Notes under the pieces: model-generated
What the model was told of the DNA's origin: nothing
The model's input: the letters and a program-made list of their open reading frames with translations, nothing else
Database searches by the model: none
Part shown: positions 1 through 8,307 of the stretch, one piece after another
Layout: each line of letters begins with the position of its first letter
How positions within the stretch are numbered: the first letter of the stretch is position 1
Assembly: GCF_002813775.1 (NCBI RefSeq)
Contig: NZ_CP020371.1
Span: 248,001-312,000, forward strand
Direction: 5' to 3'
Length of the DNA: 64,000 nt
Source: Candidatus Thiodictyon syntrophicum
GTDB lineage: Bacteria > Pseudomonadota > Gammaproteobacteria > Chromatiales > Chromatiaceae
Made by a program: the position numbers and the translations under genes

Positions 1-553
1 GCGACAACGGGACCTGGAGCAGAGGCATGCGGTCATCGGGCCAAGGACCATCCTCTTCGATCTTGTCAACACCCGCTTTGCCGATCTTCTGGCGGATCTT
101 TGTCGCGGCCTCTGTTCGATCGAAACGGGCGGCAATCCGTCCCGAGAAAAGCTCGATTCGGTCGGTCCAGTTCAATACCGACTTGAAGCCGGTACCTTTG
201 CTGCCGATCATGCGCCGTGGGCGCTCGCGGTCCATGTGCGCCTGCTTTCCACTGTAGTTCAGCGTACACAGGGCACGGAATCCGCGATCAGTGAACGGCG
301 CGCCCTCGTTCGCGACGATCAGCTCTCGGTCAACAAGCCGGATGAAAAAGCCGCCCTGCCGCTCGCCGTCGGAGAGTGCATCTTCCACATTTTGCAAGAG
401 CTCAAGAATCGTGCGCTTTGCGTATTCGCGGCGTTCCTCGTTCTCGCGATTGCCATCGCTGCAAATCTGGATCGGCTTCGCCCGATAGGCGTTGAGTGTT
501 TCCTCGCGCGTCTCGGTGACGACGTCTGGGGGACTGGGCTGGTCGGGACTCAT
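1..553 (-). CDS. Hsp90/sacsin-like GHKL ATPase, N-terminal part (runs off window)
   Basis: The reading frame starts at an ATG and continues off the left edge, so only the first 184 residues are visible. They contain the GHKL nucleotide-binding fold: an N-box helix ELLQNVEDAL at about residues 51-60, a G1-like segment around VANEGAPFTDRGF (about 80-92) and a G2 segment IGSKGTGFKSVL (about 116-127). The glycine-rich GSKGTGFKS and the QNVEDA helix resemble the ATPase heads of bacterial sacsin-N-terminal-like proteins rather than HtpG, MutL or histidine kinases. Such proteins are usually large, with a varied C-terminal part that cannot be seen here. The neighbour is a toxin-antitoxin pair, so a role in stress or defence is possible but is only inference. 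Confidence 0.7.
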   Translation of the reverse strand, partial: MSPDQPSPPDVVTETREETLNAYRAKPIQICSDGNRENEERREYAKRTILELLQNVEDALSDGERQGGFFIRLVDRELIVANEGAPFTDRGFRALCTLNYSGKQAHMDRERPRRMIGSKGTGFKSVLNWTDRIELFSGRIAARFDRTEAATKIRQKIGKAGVDKIEEDGPWPDDRMPLLQVPLS

Positions 554-611
554 GGTTGCTGGAACCGAGTCACGCCAGACCGCGGTCGGCCGGGGCTGGT
601 GCCTGCCATGC

Positions 612-938
612 TCAACCTGCGGGGTCCTGGGACTTGGCCGATGCCGGCAGCCGCAACAACCGTTCGCTGCGCCAGACACGAACGATGCGCACCCGCAACG
701 GGTCCCGGCGATAGACAATCCGGAAGGGCGGATGGATCAGCTCGCGCAGAAAGGCTTGGTCAAACTCCGGAACGACCCGCCCGATGTCGGGGTGGTCGGC
801 GAGAACCTCCACGCGTTCGAATATCTCGGCGACGAGCCGGTCGCCGACCTCCGGTACCCCTTCTTCGGCGTACCATTCCTGGATACCTGCCAAGTCGCTG
901 AGGGCGGACTCGGCGAAGCTGACCCTAGCGACGCTCAT
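612..938 (-). CDS. RelE/ParE-family toxin
   Basis: This 108-residue protein has the compact RelE/ParE fold pattern. It has an N-terminal helix pair (VSFAESALSDLAGIQEWYAE), the central strand IGRVVPEF, then the hallmark RELIHPPFRIVYRRD and VRIVRVWRSERLL strands seen in ParE-type toxins. The start is the ATG of MSVARV, because an upstream extension would run through the antitoxin gene. It begins 4 bp after the antitoxin stop, so the two are co-transcribed in the usual antitoxin-first order. ParE toxins poison gyrase and RelE toxins cut mRNA on the ribosome; the sequence alone does not settle which applies here. Confidence 0.85.
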   Translation of the reverse strand: MSVARVSFAESALSDLAGIQEWYAEEGVPEVGDRLVAEIFERVEVLADHPDIGRVVPEFDQAFLRELIHPPFRIVYRRDPLRVRIVRVWRSERLLRLPASAKSQDPAG

Positions 939-942
939 GCCC

Positions 943-1212
943 CTAGGCCAAGCCGAATCTGGCCTTGGCCTCGGCGAGGGAGACCTCGCGGCCAGCGTCC
1001 AAATCGGCCAATCCCACGACCACCGCGCGCATGAAGGCGCGCTCCTCCGCGGCGTGCTCGTAATCGGCCACGGACTGCATAACGGCGACCCCGCGCCCTC
1101 TGCTGGTAAGCAGCACGGGCCGATGGGCCTCGGCAGCATGTTTGACCACTCGACCAGGATTGACCTTGAGGTCCGTTAACGGGACTACGTCTTCGGAGAA
1201 TTTCACGCTCAT
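943..1212 (-). CDS. Phd/YefM-family antitoxin
   Basis: This 89-residue protein has the Phd/YefM N-terminal DNA-binding pattern: VVPLTDLKVNPGRVVKHA, then a strand RPVLLTSRGRGVAVMQSVADYE, typical of antitoxins that repress their own operon. The C-terminal half, with DLDAGREVSLAEAKARFG, is the toxin-binding tail seen in this family. MSVKFSEDV is taken as the start because it begins the conserved domain; an upstream in-frame ATG would add 29 residues without family resemblance. It lies just upstream of the ParE/RelE-like gene. Such pairs often stabilise plasmids and integrative elements, which fits the conjugation genes next door. Confidence 0.85.
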   Translation of the reverse strand: MSVKFSEDVVPLTDLKVNPGRVVKHAAEAHRPVLLTSRGRGVAVMQSVADYEHAAEERAFMRAVVVGLADLDAGREVSLAEAKARFGLA

Positions 1213-1604
1213 GGGCGCCTGCCTCTGGGCTTGCTTGGTGCGGACAGTAGCACCTGTTAAGTGGTCTGCCAACATCGCTGACAACGGGAAGCGAGCCAAA
1301 GGAAGAAATTCTTAAGGGGACCGCAGTGATAGCCGCTTCCTCGGGGGTCTCACGCCAGATCCGAGACCTTGACCGTTGCGCGTGACGCCGGGACATACAT
1401 GCGTGGAGTCCGGTATGGGGTGACTTGCGGTCTCTGACCGAGAAACCGCGGACGGCGGCTCCGGGTCGTGAGTGGTCTTCCGCCTGAGGGCCGCTGAATT
1501 GATCCGGTCCTGACGGGCCACCGTCCCGGCGCCACTCGTGATCCTCAGCGAACCGAGCACCGAAGCACCTCACCAACATCCGCAGCACCAGGTATGCCGG
1601 TGAC
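1213..1604. other. Intergenic stretch between toxin-antitoxin pair and conjugation genes
   Basis: No gene with a recognisable domain is seen here. Short open frames exist on the minus strand but are arginine- and proline-rich, as expected from chance reading of high-GC DNA. The part next to 1213 must hold the promoter of the toxin-antitoxin operon, but no clear -35/-10 pair was identified by eye. Confidence 0.4.
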
Positions 1605-2273
1605 TTACAAACGCTTCTGGCTGTTTGCAAGCACAAGCCCCAAAAGCACGGCGACGACGACCACCCCGACCGGCACGCCCGTCGCCGGTAGCGGGATGGG
1701 AGCAACCAACAGCATCAAGGTCCCGATCAGTATCCAAAGCAGCGCCCGCACCGCCCAGAAATGAATCAGCGGACTGGCATAAGAAAAGCCGTGCTGCCGG
1801 ATACGCCGCCGTAACCACGCATCGTACGCGGCGGCCACGCCCAGGATCAGGCTGAACGGCCACCAGAAGAGCAGGACCGCCAGGCGCTGACAGGCCTGCC
1901 CGAGCGACCACCACACCACCTGCACCCGCCCCGCGAGCCAGGGCCAGACCGGGCTGTCCGCCAATTTCTCCAACCCCGCCCCGGCCATCCGCTGATCGGG
2001 GACCAGAACGTGGTAACTCCACGCCTCCAAGCCGGTGCGGACGAAACACGCCCGATACCAGCGCACGGCGCGGTCGAGGATGACGTCGGCCTGCGCCGGT
2101 CCCACGGCGTCCACCAGCGACGTCAGTTCTTTGGCGCTGACCTGGCGCGTCCAGTCGGTCGGCACCAGGGCGGCGAACAGGATGAACTCCATGACGAAGA
2201 GCAGCAGGCCCGCGGCGAGGGTCCAGAGCCAGATGCCCTTGCCGTCGGTGCCCTCATGGGAGTCGTCAAGCAT
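1605..2273 (-). CDS. DUF4400 integrating-conjugative-element membrane protein
   Basis: The 222-residue protein has an N-terminal membrane segment (LWTLAAGLLLFVMEFILFAA, about 15-34), a soluble middle part, and further hydrophobic segments around residues 110-130 and 160-210. Size, topology and position directly after a TraD-type coupling protein match the DUF4400 family (PFL_4697-like) of SXT/PFGI-type integrating conjugative elements. Its start overlaps the end of traD by 8 bp, so it is the last gene of the leftward transfer operon. Its molecular role is not known; a part in the inner-membrane transfer apparatus is inferred from context. Confidence 0.8.
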   Translation of the reverse strand: MLDDSHEGTDGKGIWLWTLAAGLLLFVMEFILFAALVPTDWTRQVSAKELTSLVDAVGPAQADVILDRAVRWYRACFVRTGLEAWSYHVLVPDQRMAGAGLEKLADSPVWPWLAGRVQVVWWSLGQACQRLAVLLFWWPFSLILGVAAAYDAWLRRRIRQHGFSYASPLIHFWAVRALLWILIGTLMLLVAPIPLPATGVPVGVVVVAVLLGLVLANSQKRL

Positions 2274-4671
2274 CCTGGGACCCGGTCACCGACGCCAGGT
2301 CGCGGCCAGTCGATGGCAGGACGGCACGTAGCCGACGGCCCAGGATGCGCCGTTGGTCGGCCGTCATGACCTGCGCCAGCACCGCATGCTCGGACGCGGC
2401 GAGCGCCCCCATGAGCGCCTCGAAGAAGGCCGCAAAGCGCTCGCGATCGGGCACCCCGGCCTTCTTCGCGGCTTTGTGGGAGTTGATCGCGGCCACGGCG
2501 ATGGTTTGCAGGCGGGCGTAGCGGGCTTCATCGGTGGGATACCCCGCCCAGAGTCCCAGTGCAAGGCGTTCGAGTAGCCCGCGGCTGTCCGGCCAGTCGA
2601 TCTCGACCTGGGTCAGGGCCTCGCGCTGGGAGCGTTTCAGGGCCGCGTTCAGGTATCTTTTTCCCATAGCATGTTCCATTTGGTTCGGTAGCGTCGCGGC
2701 GTCGGGGGCGTCCGGCTCAGCCGCACCGTCGTCCGCGGTGGACGCGCTGGCGGCTGATGGCCCAAGGGGTCCGGCTGACCGCTCAGGAGGAACGGCCAGC
2801 AGCGCCGTGGGGCGCGGGTCGCCACCTGGCCCAGTGGCCGGCATCGTGACTGCCGCCTCGGCCGCACCGCGCAGCGCACCCAGGATCGGCAATCGACCCT
2901 TGACGATCCGCCCTCCCGAGAGCTTCGCGATGTACTCGAAGTTCGGGAGCTGCCCAAGCCAGGCCGGGCTGAACAACTCCACCTCCTCCTCGACCACGCG
3001 CTCGCCGGTGTTGCCGGTATAGAGCACCGGGTTGCTGGCATCGGTGGTGCTGCCATGCGAGCGCATGATGCTGACCACGCGGGTCTTCGGCAGGCTTTCG
3101 GCCACGTATTCCTGGGTCTCGGCATCGAGCACGCGCAACGCCACCAGATTGTTGATGTTGCCCAGTACCTGCCGGGCCTTGGCCTCGCTGCCGGTGCGGG
3201 CGGCGAAGTCGGCGAAGGTCTGGGCAGCGATCACCAGGCGCAGACCGGCACCACGGCCTTTGTTCAAGAGTTGGATGAAGGGGTCGTTCACCACTTCGGC
3301 CGACTCGTCGATGAACACGTTCACCGGACGCGGGCGCCCCTGGTGGTTGTAACGATCACCGGCCACCGCGGCCAGGTCGGCGATGAGGATCGAGCCGATG
3401 GCCGACCCGACCATGGTGTCCGACAGCGAGTCCAGACCGACGTAGAGCACTTCGTCGGCGTCGATCACGTCGGCCAAGTTGGTCAGGCGCCGCGGATCAG
3501 CCGCCTCGCCCGCGGCCGGTGACAACAGACCCTCCAGGTCCCCGGACGTGAGCATGCTCAGGATCGGCATCAGGCTCGCGACCATCTTGGAGAAGTGCAC
3601 TTGCTCGCGTTCGTAGAGTCCGAGCAGCCCTTCCAGCACAGTCGAGGGATGGTCGCTGCTGACCCGCTCGCGGTAGTAGCGCACCAGCGCCTTGACCCGG
3701 GCAGTTGCATCGCGGGCACGGGCCAGGAGGGTCGCCGCTTCGGTCTCCCAGTCGGGGCGATAGGCGGCGAAGTGCCGCCTCAGCGCCCGTTCAACCAGAG
3801 CCTCGGCACCACCTTCCAGGTAGTGGCGCAAACTGACCAGACTCGGTCGCTCCTCGACCGCAAGCAGGCCTTGGACCACATTGCTCAGGGCCATTTGCCC
3901 GAAGCTCTTGAAGGGATCGTTGCCGGTCTCCGATGGGATCAGGGCCGCCACCCGGCTCGCCAGTTCGGTGGCACGGTTAAAGCTGTGCAAGGGGTCGATA
4001 CGCACCGATTCGGCGGGAAAGGCCGGATGGAAATGCACGAAGCGCTCCGGGGTGCCGGCCAGGACGCACGCGCGCTGCGCCGTGTCGCGCAGGTCGCGGT
4101 CGCCTTTGGGGTCGATGATCAAGACCGCCTCACCACGCAGTACGGCTTGGGTGACCAGGAGGTCGAAGGTGCGGGTTTTGCCGGCGCCCGTGACCCCGAC
4201 GATGAGCATGTGCCCGTCGGTATGCGACAGCGGGATACGCAGGTCCTGATCGCGTCCCCCCAAACCGTGCAGCCAGGTCGCACCCATGCGCTGCGGATCG
4301 CGCGGGGCAAACAACTCCGGTCCTGCCCGCATGAGGTCCAAGGCGCGTTGCGTGTGGATGGGGAGCCAGTCGAAGCCCCAGCCCAGCCACAGGTCCCCGG
4401 ACCAGGACGGCAGGCGGGCCGCGAAGTCCTCCGGGGCGATGCACCCCAGCGAGTGTCCGCGCAGCCATTCGTGCTGGCTGGCGATCCGCACCGCACCCCG
4501 GACCCAGGTCAGCGCCATGGCGAGCGCCAGCCACGCGAGCCAGTGAAAGGCCCCCGTCGGCAGGCCCCACAGACCCGCGGTGACCGCGGCGACCACGGCC
4601 ACGACGACCCACAGGATGAGCGCCCGGCGTTCATAGTTGGGGCGCCAGGGGTCGGCATCGGCCGCGGTCAT
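2266..4671 (-). CDS. traD: TraD-type conjugative coupling ATPase
   Basis: This 801-residue type IV coupling protein has two N-terminal membrane segments (about 17-38 and 43-57) and a Walker A motif GVTGAGKT at about 159-166. A Walker B NVFIDES lies at about 451-457, followed by the RecA-like block LLNKGRGAGLRLVIAAQTFADF. It is expected to be a hexameric inner-membrane ATPase that brings the relaxase-DNA complex to the type IV secretion channel. Sequence style and length match the TraD subgroup of SXT/TOL-type integrative elements. Its ATG overlaps the traI stop in an ATGA arrangement and its end overlaps the DUF4400 gene. The C-terminal 150 residues are Ala/Pro-rich and variable. No frameshift is seen. 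Confidence 0.93.
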   Translation of the reverse strand: MTAADADPWRPNYERRALILWVVVAVVAAVTAGLWGLPTGAFHWLAWLALAMALTWVRGAVRIASQHEWLRGHSLGCIAPEDFAARLPSWSGDLWLGWGFDWLPIHTQRALDLMRAGPELFAPRDPQRMGATWLHGLGGRDQDLRIPLSHTDGHMLIVGVTGAGKTRTFDLLVTQAVLRGEAVLIIDPKGDRDLRDTAQRACVLAGTPERFVHFHPAFPAESVRIDPLHSFNRATELASRVAALIPSETGNDPFKSFGQMALSNVVQGLLAVEERPSLVSLRHYLEGGAEALVERALRRHFAAYRPDWETEAATLLARARDATARVKALVRYYRERVSSDHPSTVLEGLLGLYEREQVHFSKMVASLMPILSMLTSGDLEGLLSPAAGEAADPRRLTNLADVIDADEVLYVGLDSLSDTMVGSAIGSILIADLAAVAGDRYNHQGRPRPVNVFIDESAEVVNDPFIQLLNKGRGAGLRLVIAAQTFADFAARTGSEAKARQVLGNINNLVALRVLDAETQEYVAESLPKTRVVSIMRSHGSTTDASNPVLYTGNTGERVVEEEVELFSPAWLGQLPNFEYIAKLSGGRIVKGRLPILGALRGAAEAAVTMPATGPGGDPRPTALLAVPPERSAGPLGPSAASASTADDGAAEPDAPDAATLPNQMEHAMGKRYLNAALKRSQREALTQVEIDWPDSRGLLERLALGLWAGYPTDEARYARLQTIAVAAINSHKAAKKAGVPDRERFAAFFEALMGALAASEHAVLAQVMTADQRRILGRRLRAVLPSTGRDLASVTGSQDA

Positions 4672-7037
4672 GCGGCGGCGACCGCCGCTCCGCCGTCAGG
4701 GGTCATCCGGCAACCGGGCCGGTGCATCAGCGCCAGTTTCAGCGATTGCGGCTTGAGTCCTGCCGCCTGCGCCGCGGCGGCAATGTCCGCGGGCGTCACC
4801 ACGACCAGGGCGCCCGGCCCGGTCGCACCCGCGGCCGCATGTGCCGCACGGACCTGGGCGATCAAGGCAGTGGCGACTGCGCTCGGGCTCTGTCCGGCCG
4901 TCGGCGCCGGACTGGAGGGGGTTGATTCAGGCGCGGTCGCCGTCGGTGTGGAACCGTGGGCGTCTTGAACGGGACCGGCGAGGGCCGACGGTGGCGGATT
5001 GCCCTGGATGGCCACAGCCAGCGTCCGGGGCGTACAGAGGTCCAACGCTCCGGCCGGCAGCAAGGCCGCGAAATAGCCGCTCGCTTCGACGTTGAGGGCG
5101 ACCCCGTGGACCTCGTCACTCATCCGCACGTGCTGGTAGGGCTTCAGGATGTCGACCGCGAGCAGCGCGTCGTCCCACAGGGCCGCCACCTGGACCTCCA
5201 CGGCGGGGCCAAACCCGTCCAGGCCAGCGGGCGTGCGGACCCAAATCTGATGGCCGGGTTGCTCCGGGAGGTACAGCACGGCCGCGGGCGCGCGCGCGCC
5301 GGTGCGGATCGCCGCCGCCAGGGCCAGCAGCAGACGCGCCCCCGTGCCGGGGCGTCGCGCCTGGAACCACGCCGTGGCCGCCGTACGGGGATCGGGGGCC
5401 CCCTGGGTGGCCGCGCCGGGGGCAGTTGGTGCCGCCGCCTGGGTCGTCATCGGCCGCGGCTGGCGCAACCGCTCCGCCGCCTGCTCAATGGGGGACAGGA
5501 CCCGTCCTGTGCTGACCGGGAGCGGCAGCGCGGGAACCGCCGCAGGCCGTCCCTGGTCGGCGGCGGACGGTGGCGAAGCTTCCGCGCCAGCGACGGGCGG
5601 GAGGATGTCGGGCACGTCCAGGCGATCCGCCACGTCGTCCACCTCGTCGTCGTCCCACTCCAGCCCCAGACGCCTGGCTTCATCCCGGCGGGCGGCGTCA
5701 TCCTCGGCCGCCGCTGCACGGTCCATCAGTACCGGGCGCGACCCCCCCTGCGGCGTACCGACCGGGTACCCCAGGACCTGGCCCGGGGTCGGGACCACGG
5801 CCCGCACCACGGCCTCGCCAACCAGGCCGACCGGGGCCGGCGCCGGCCCGGACAGCAGATGGTGCGGCGACGACAGGCGCAGCAGGGTCAGCGTGACCGG
5901 CTTGCCGTCGCGCGCCAGCGGGGCTGGCGCCAAGCGCCAGTAACGGCGCACCCCGTCGCCCTCCGTGGGGGGAAGCGCATACCGCCGCTCGATCAGCAGG
6001 TCCGCCAGCGTATCCGGGTGCCGCGGAATACCCGGGACGCGATCGGCAGCGAGCAGTTGGACGACTTCATCGCCCCCCTGGGGCCAGACCACGTAGAGAC
6101 TGTCACCCAGCATCCACAGGCGCGCGCCCGGGGTGTTGATTTGCCAGGTACCGGCGCGCACCAGCCGCGCCATGGCGTCGAGCAGGTAGCGCTCAATCGG
6201 CACCCCCAGTGCGGTCGCCTGGGGGTCAATGCGGTTGGTCTTCAGATCCCGCTCGACCGAAGCGCGGTCGGCGTTGCTGACCAGTTGGGTCAGCGTCGCC
6301 TGCTCGTTCACCCCGGCCACCGCGTCGATCATGGCGTTGCCGATCTCCGGGTCCGCCGCGAACAACATCCTGAACACATCCGGCCCCAGCACCCGCTCGA
6401 CGGCGAACATCCCCACCGACTGATGCCGGTTGTGGCGCCGCTCGCGCCAGTGTAGGTAGTAACTGTCGAGGCCGTGCCGGGCGGCCCAGTCGGCGATCGT
6501 CTCATGCATCGGCGACCAGGTCAGGGTGCCGTCACGGTTGGTCACCGACAGGTCGGAGATGGGCTTGCCGAGGTCGTGACACAGGCCCGCCAGCGCCGCC
6601 GCCAGGCGCCACAGGGGCTCATGCACGCGCCGCACGGCGGGCTCCCGGTCCATAGCGAACACCTTCCCGGCACTCGCCTGACCGGCCCAGAAGGCGACCT
6701 CCAGACTGTGATGCAGCAACCCGCCGGCACCGCGGTGATGGTGCGCCTCGGAGGCCGGCAGGAGGTGGACGAAGGCGGCGAAGCGGTCGACGACCGGGCG
6801 TACCTGCGTCTGGAAGAAGGTGGGCGTACAGCCAATCCCGTAGCGCAGCTTGCCCACCAGTTCGGCCTGGGTCGCCAGCAGTTGGGCCGAAGCCACCACC
6901 GGAAGGCCCTGCAAAAACGGCGGATAACGCGGGATGTCGGGGGGCGCAATCAGCGCTGGCGCGACCACGGGGGCGACGGTGGGCACAGGTTGGGCGGGTC
7001 GGCGGTGCAAGAAGTCGAAGATGTTCATGGCGCCCAT
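4668..7037 (-). CDS. traI: MOBH-family relaxase TraI (HD-type)
   Basis: The protein is about 789 residues long and its N-terminal domain is that of TraI_2/MOBH relaxases of integrative elements. It has a GAGGLLHHSLEVAFWAG block followed by LCHDLGKP, the histidine and HD residues that define this family, which lacks the HUH fold of F-type TraI. It nicks oriT and pilots the single strand during transfer. A Pro/Ala-rich linker (about 440-560) separates the catalytic part from a C-terminal winged-helix-like region. The start is MGAMNIFDF or MNIFDF three codons later; longer upstream frames read through non-coding DNA. It is translationally coupled to traD and lies 89 bp after the MobI-like gene. 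Confidence 0.9.
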   Translation of the reverse strand: MGAMNIFDFLHRRPAQPVPTVAPVVAPALIAPPDIPRYPPFLQGLPVVASAQLLATQAELVGKLRYGIGCTPTFFQTQVRPVVDRFAAFVHLLPASEAHHHRGAGGLLHHSLEVAFWAGQASAGKVFAMDREPAVRRVHEPLWRLAAALAGLCHDLGKPISDLSVTNRDGTLTWSPMHETIADWAARHGLDSYYLHWRERRHNRHQSVGMFAVERVLGPDVFRMLFAADPEIGNAMIDAVAGVNEQATLTQLVSNADRASVERDLKTNRIDPQATALGVPIERYLLDAMARLVRAGTWQINTPGARLWMLGDSLYVVWPQGGDEVVQLLAADRVPGIPRHPDTLADLLIERRYALPPTEGDGVRRYWRLAPAPLARDGKPVTLTLLRLSSPHHLLSGPAPAPVGLVGEAVVRAVVPTPGQVLGYPVGTPQGGSRPVLMDRAAAAEDDAARRDEARRLGLEWDDDEVDDVADRLDVPDILPPVAGAEASPPSAADQGRPAAVPALPLPVSTGRVLSPIEQAAERLRQPRPMTTQAAAPTAPGAATQGAPDPRTAATAWFQARRPGTGARLLLALAAAIRTGARAPAAVLYLPEQPGHQIWVRTPAGLDGFGPAVEVQVAALWDDALLAVDILKPYQHVRMSDEVHGVALNVEASGYFAALLPAGALDLCTPRTLAVAIQGNPPPSALAGPVQDAHGSTPTATAPESTPSSPAPTAGQSPSAVATALIAQVRAAHAAAGATGPGALVVVTPADIAAAAQAAGLKPQSLKLALMHRPGCRMTPDGGAAVAAA

Positions 7038-7126
7038 GATGCCAACGGGGGCGCACCGGGCGTGAGTGCCGAACATTCGATTCTTGGTAGGGTATGCGGG
7101 AAGCCCCCCGCGTCTTGCCCGTCCAA

Positions 7127-7672
7127 CTACCCAGCCGGGCACGCCCGCGCCGCCTGCACCGCACGGGCGGCGCTGCGCAGTTGCACCCGGGCCTGGCTGA
7201 GCTGGCGGGCCGCCGCCCGGATGCGCCCGAGCGTCTCTTCGGCCTCCATGATGAGGTCGATCTGCCACGGCCGCGCCTGCGCGCGGAAGGCCGCCCGCTG
7301 GTAGCGGTCCCCCGTCCCACGGGGGATGTAGGTGGTGTGGCAGCGGCGCCCCGCACGGCCATGGGCGAAGGTAAAGGAGACCCACTCCACGGCGAAGGCG
7401 CCGGGGGTCGACTGCGGGCTGTGCTGGGCGCGCACGCGCACCCCGAGTTTGCCCCACTCGCTCTTCGGGTGGTCGCGCCCGACATCGGTCAGCCGGGCCT
7501 GGAAGCGCTCGATCGCGGCGTGGGCGTCCTGCGCCAGCGCCCCCAGACTCTCCTCGACCAAGCGGTCGATCAGCGCGCCCGCCCCGGCCAGCCCACTTTC
7601 GGTGGCCGTCCCTGACTCATCCCCCTGCCCCGCGGCGCGCATCGCGGCCGGCACGTTGGTATCGCTCATCAC
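7127..7672 (-). CDS. MobI-like mobilisation accessory protein
   Basis: This 181-residue soluble protein has a helical N-terminus, a beta-rich middle (WGKLGVRVRAQ, then AFAVEWVSFTF) and a YIPRGTGDRYQRAAF segment. A long helix follows, with LIMEAEETLGRIRAAARQL. This layout and its place between the oriT candidate and a MOBH relaxase resemble MobI of IncA/C plasmids and SXT-type ICEs, which is needed for nicking at oriT. Direct identity is not certain from sequence reading alone. It is the first gene of the leftward transfer operon, and the divergent gap upstream separates it from the parM operon. Confidence 0.55.
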   Translation of the reverse strand: MMSDTNVPAAMRAAGQGDESGTATESGLAGAGALIDRLVEESLGALAQDAHAAIERFQARLTDVGRDHPKSEWGKLGVRVRAQHSPQSTPGAFAVEWVSFTFAHGRAGRRCHTTYIPRGTGDRYQRAAFRAQARPWQIDLIMEAEETLGRIRAAARQLSQARVQLRSAARAVQAARACPAG

Positions 7673-8307
7673 CTTTCCACAATCTTATCTTTTGGAGTAG
7701 CGCCCACCGACTACTCACGTATGCTTCATCAGGGGCGCCGGTGCGCCGCATGGGCAGGATGGCCGCGGCCCGTATTCACCTGGCGGGTGAAGAACGGTGC
7801 GCGCTTTTCACGTCAGCGCATTTGCTCATTGTTACAGGTCACTGCGTCGCATCGCAACCCTGCGGGTCATCACGCACCCTGCGCGCGGCGCTACTCACGT
7901 CATCGTGGCGTCTGCGCCACGGCCTGACGCCGGGCCTTGGCTAGGCACGTCAGCGCGCGGCGACGCTGGCTTGCACGTCTGGCGGTGGGTTTCTATTTCA
8001 GTGGCTTGCGGCCACTCCCCGCGATCCGGTACTCACATGACGGGGCCGCCGATCAACTACTCACGTCTATTCGGCGACGGCGGCCATCCGAAGTCGCTGG
8101 TCGACGCGCCGGCACTTCCCGCATTCCCCCCACAAAACCGAACTTTGGGCACTCACCGCGCAGGTCTTATTCATGGGACCCTCTGCTGCACGTTCTCGAC
8201 CCGCTCTCGACGTCCCGGTTCACGCTGCTCGCCGAACCGCCGTTTTCCGGTCCTGGTCTATGACCTGGGAGACCCGCGTCGACCTCTTCTCTACCTGTGG
8301 AGCCGCC
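7673..8307. promoter_or_regulatory. Divergent intergenic region: candidate oriT and/or par centromere
   Basis: This 635-bp gap separates the leftward relaxase operon from the rightward parM operon and holds no convincing gene. It contains four TACTCACGT-type boxes and several more CACGTC copies. It also has two short perfect inverted repeats: TTCACC-tggcg-GGTGAA at 7775-7791 and AGTGGC-ttgcg-GCCACT at 8000-8016. In SXT/IncA/C-type elements oriT lies next to mobI, and in ParM systems the centromere lies just upstream of parM. This segment therefore sits where either would be expected. The promoters of both operons must also be here. Function is inferred from position and repeats. Confidence 0.55.
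7712..8066 (+). repeat. Dispersed direct repeat boxes TACTCACGT
   Basis: Copies of TACTCACGT lie at 7712-7720, 7892-7900 and 8058-8066, with a one-base variant TACTCACAT at 8030-8038. The three perfect copies are all on the plus strand. Related CACGTC cores near 7808, 7946 and 7975 fill some of the gaps at intervals near 90 or 30-50 bp. They look like binding sites for a ParR-like or MobI/relaxosome protein. Confidence 0.6.

Noticed and set aside
1312-1560. An 82-codon open frame between the toxin-antitoxin pair and DUF4400
   Set aside because: Arg/Pro/Ser-rich with no ribosome-binding site and no family resemblance.
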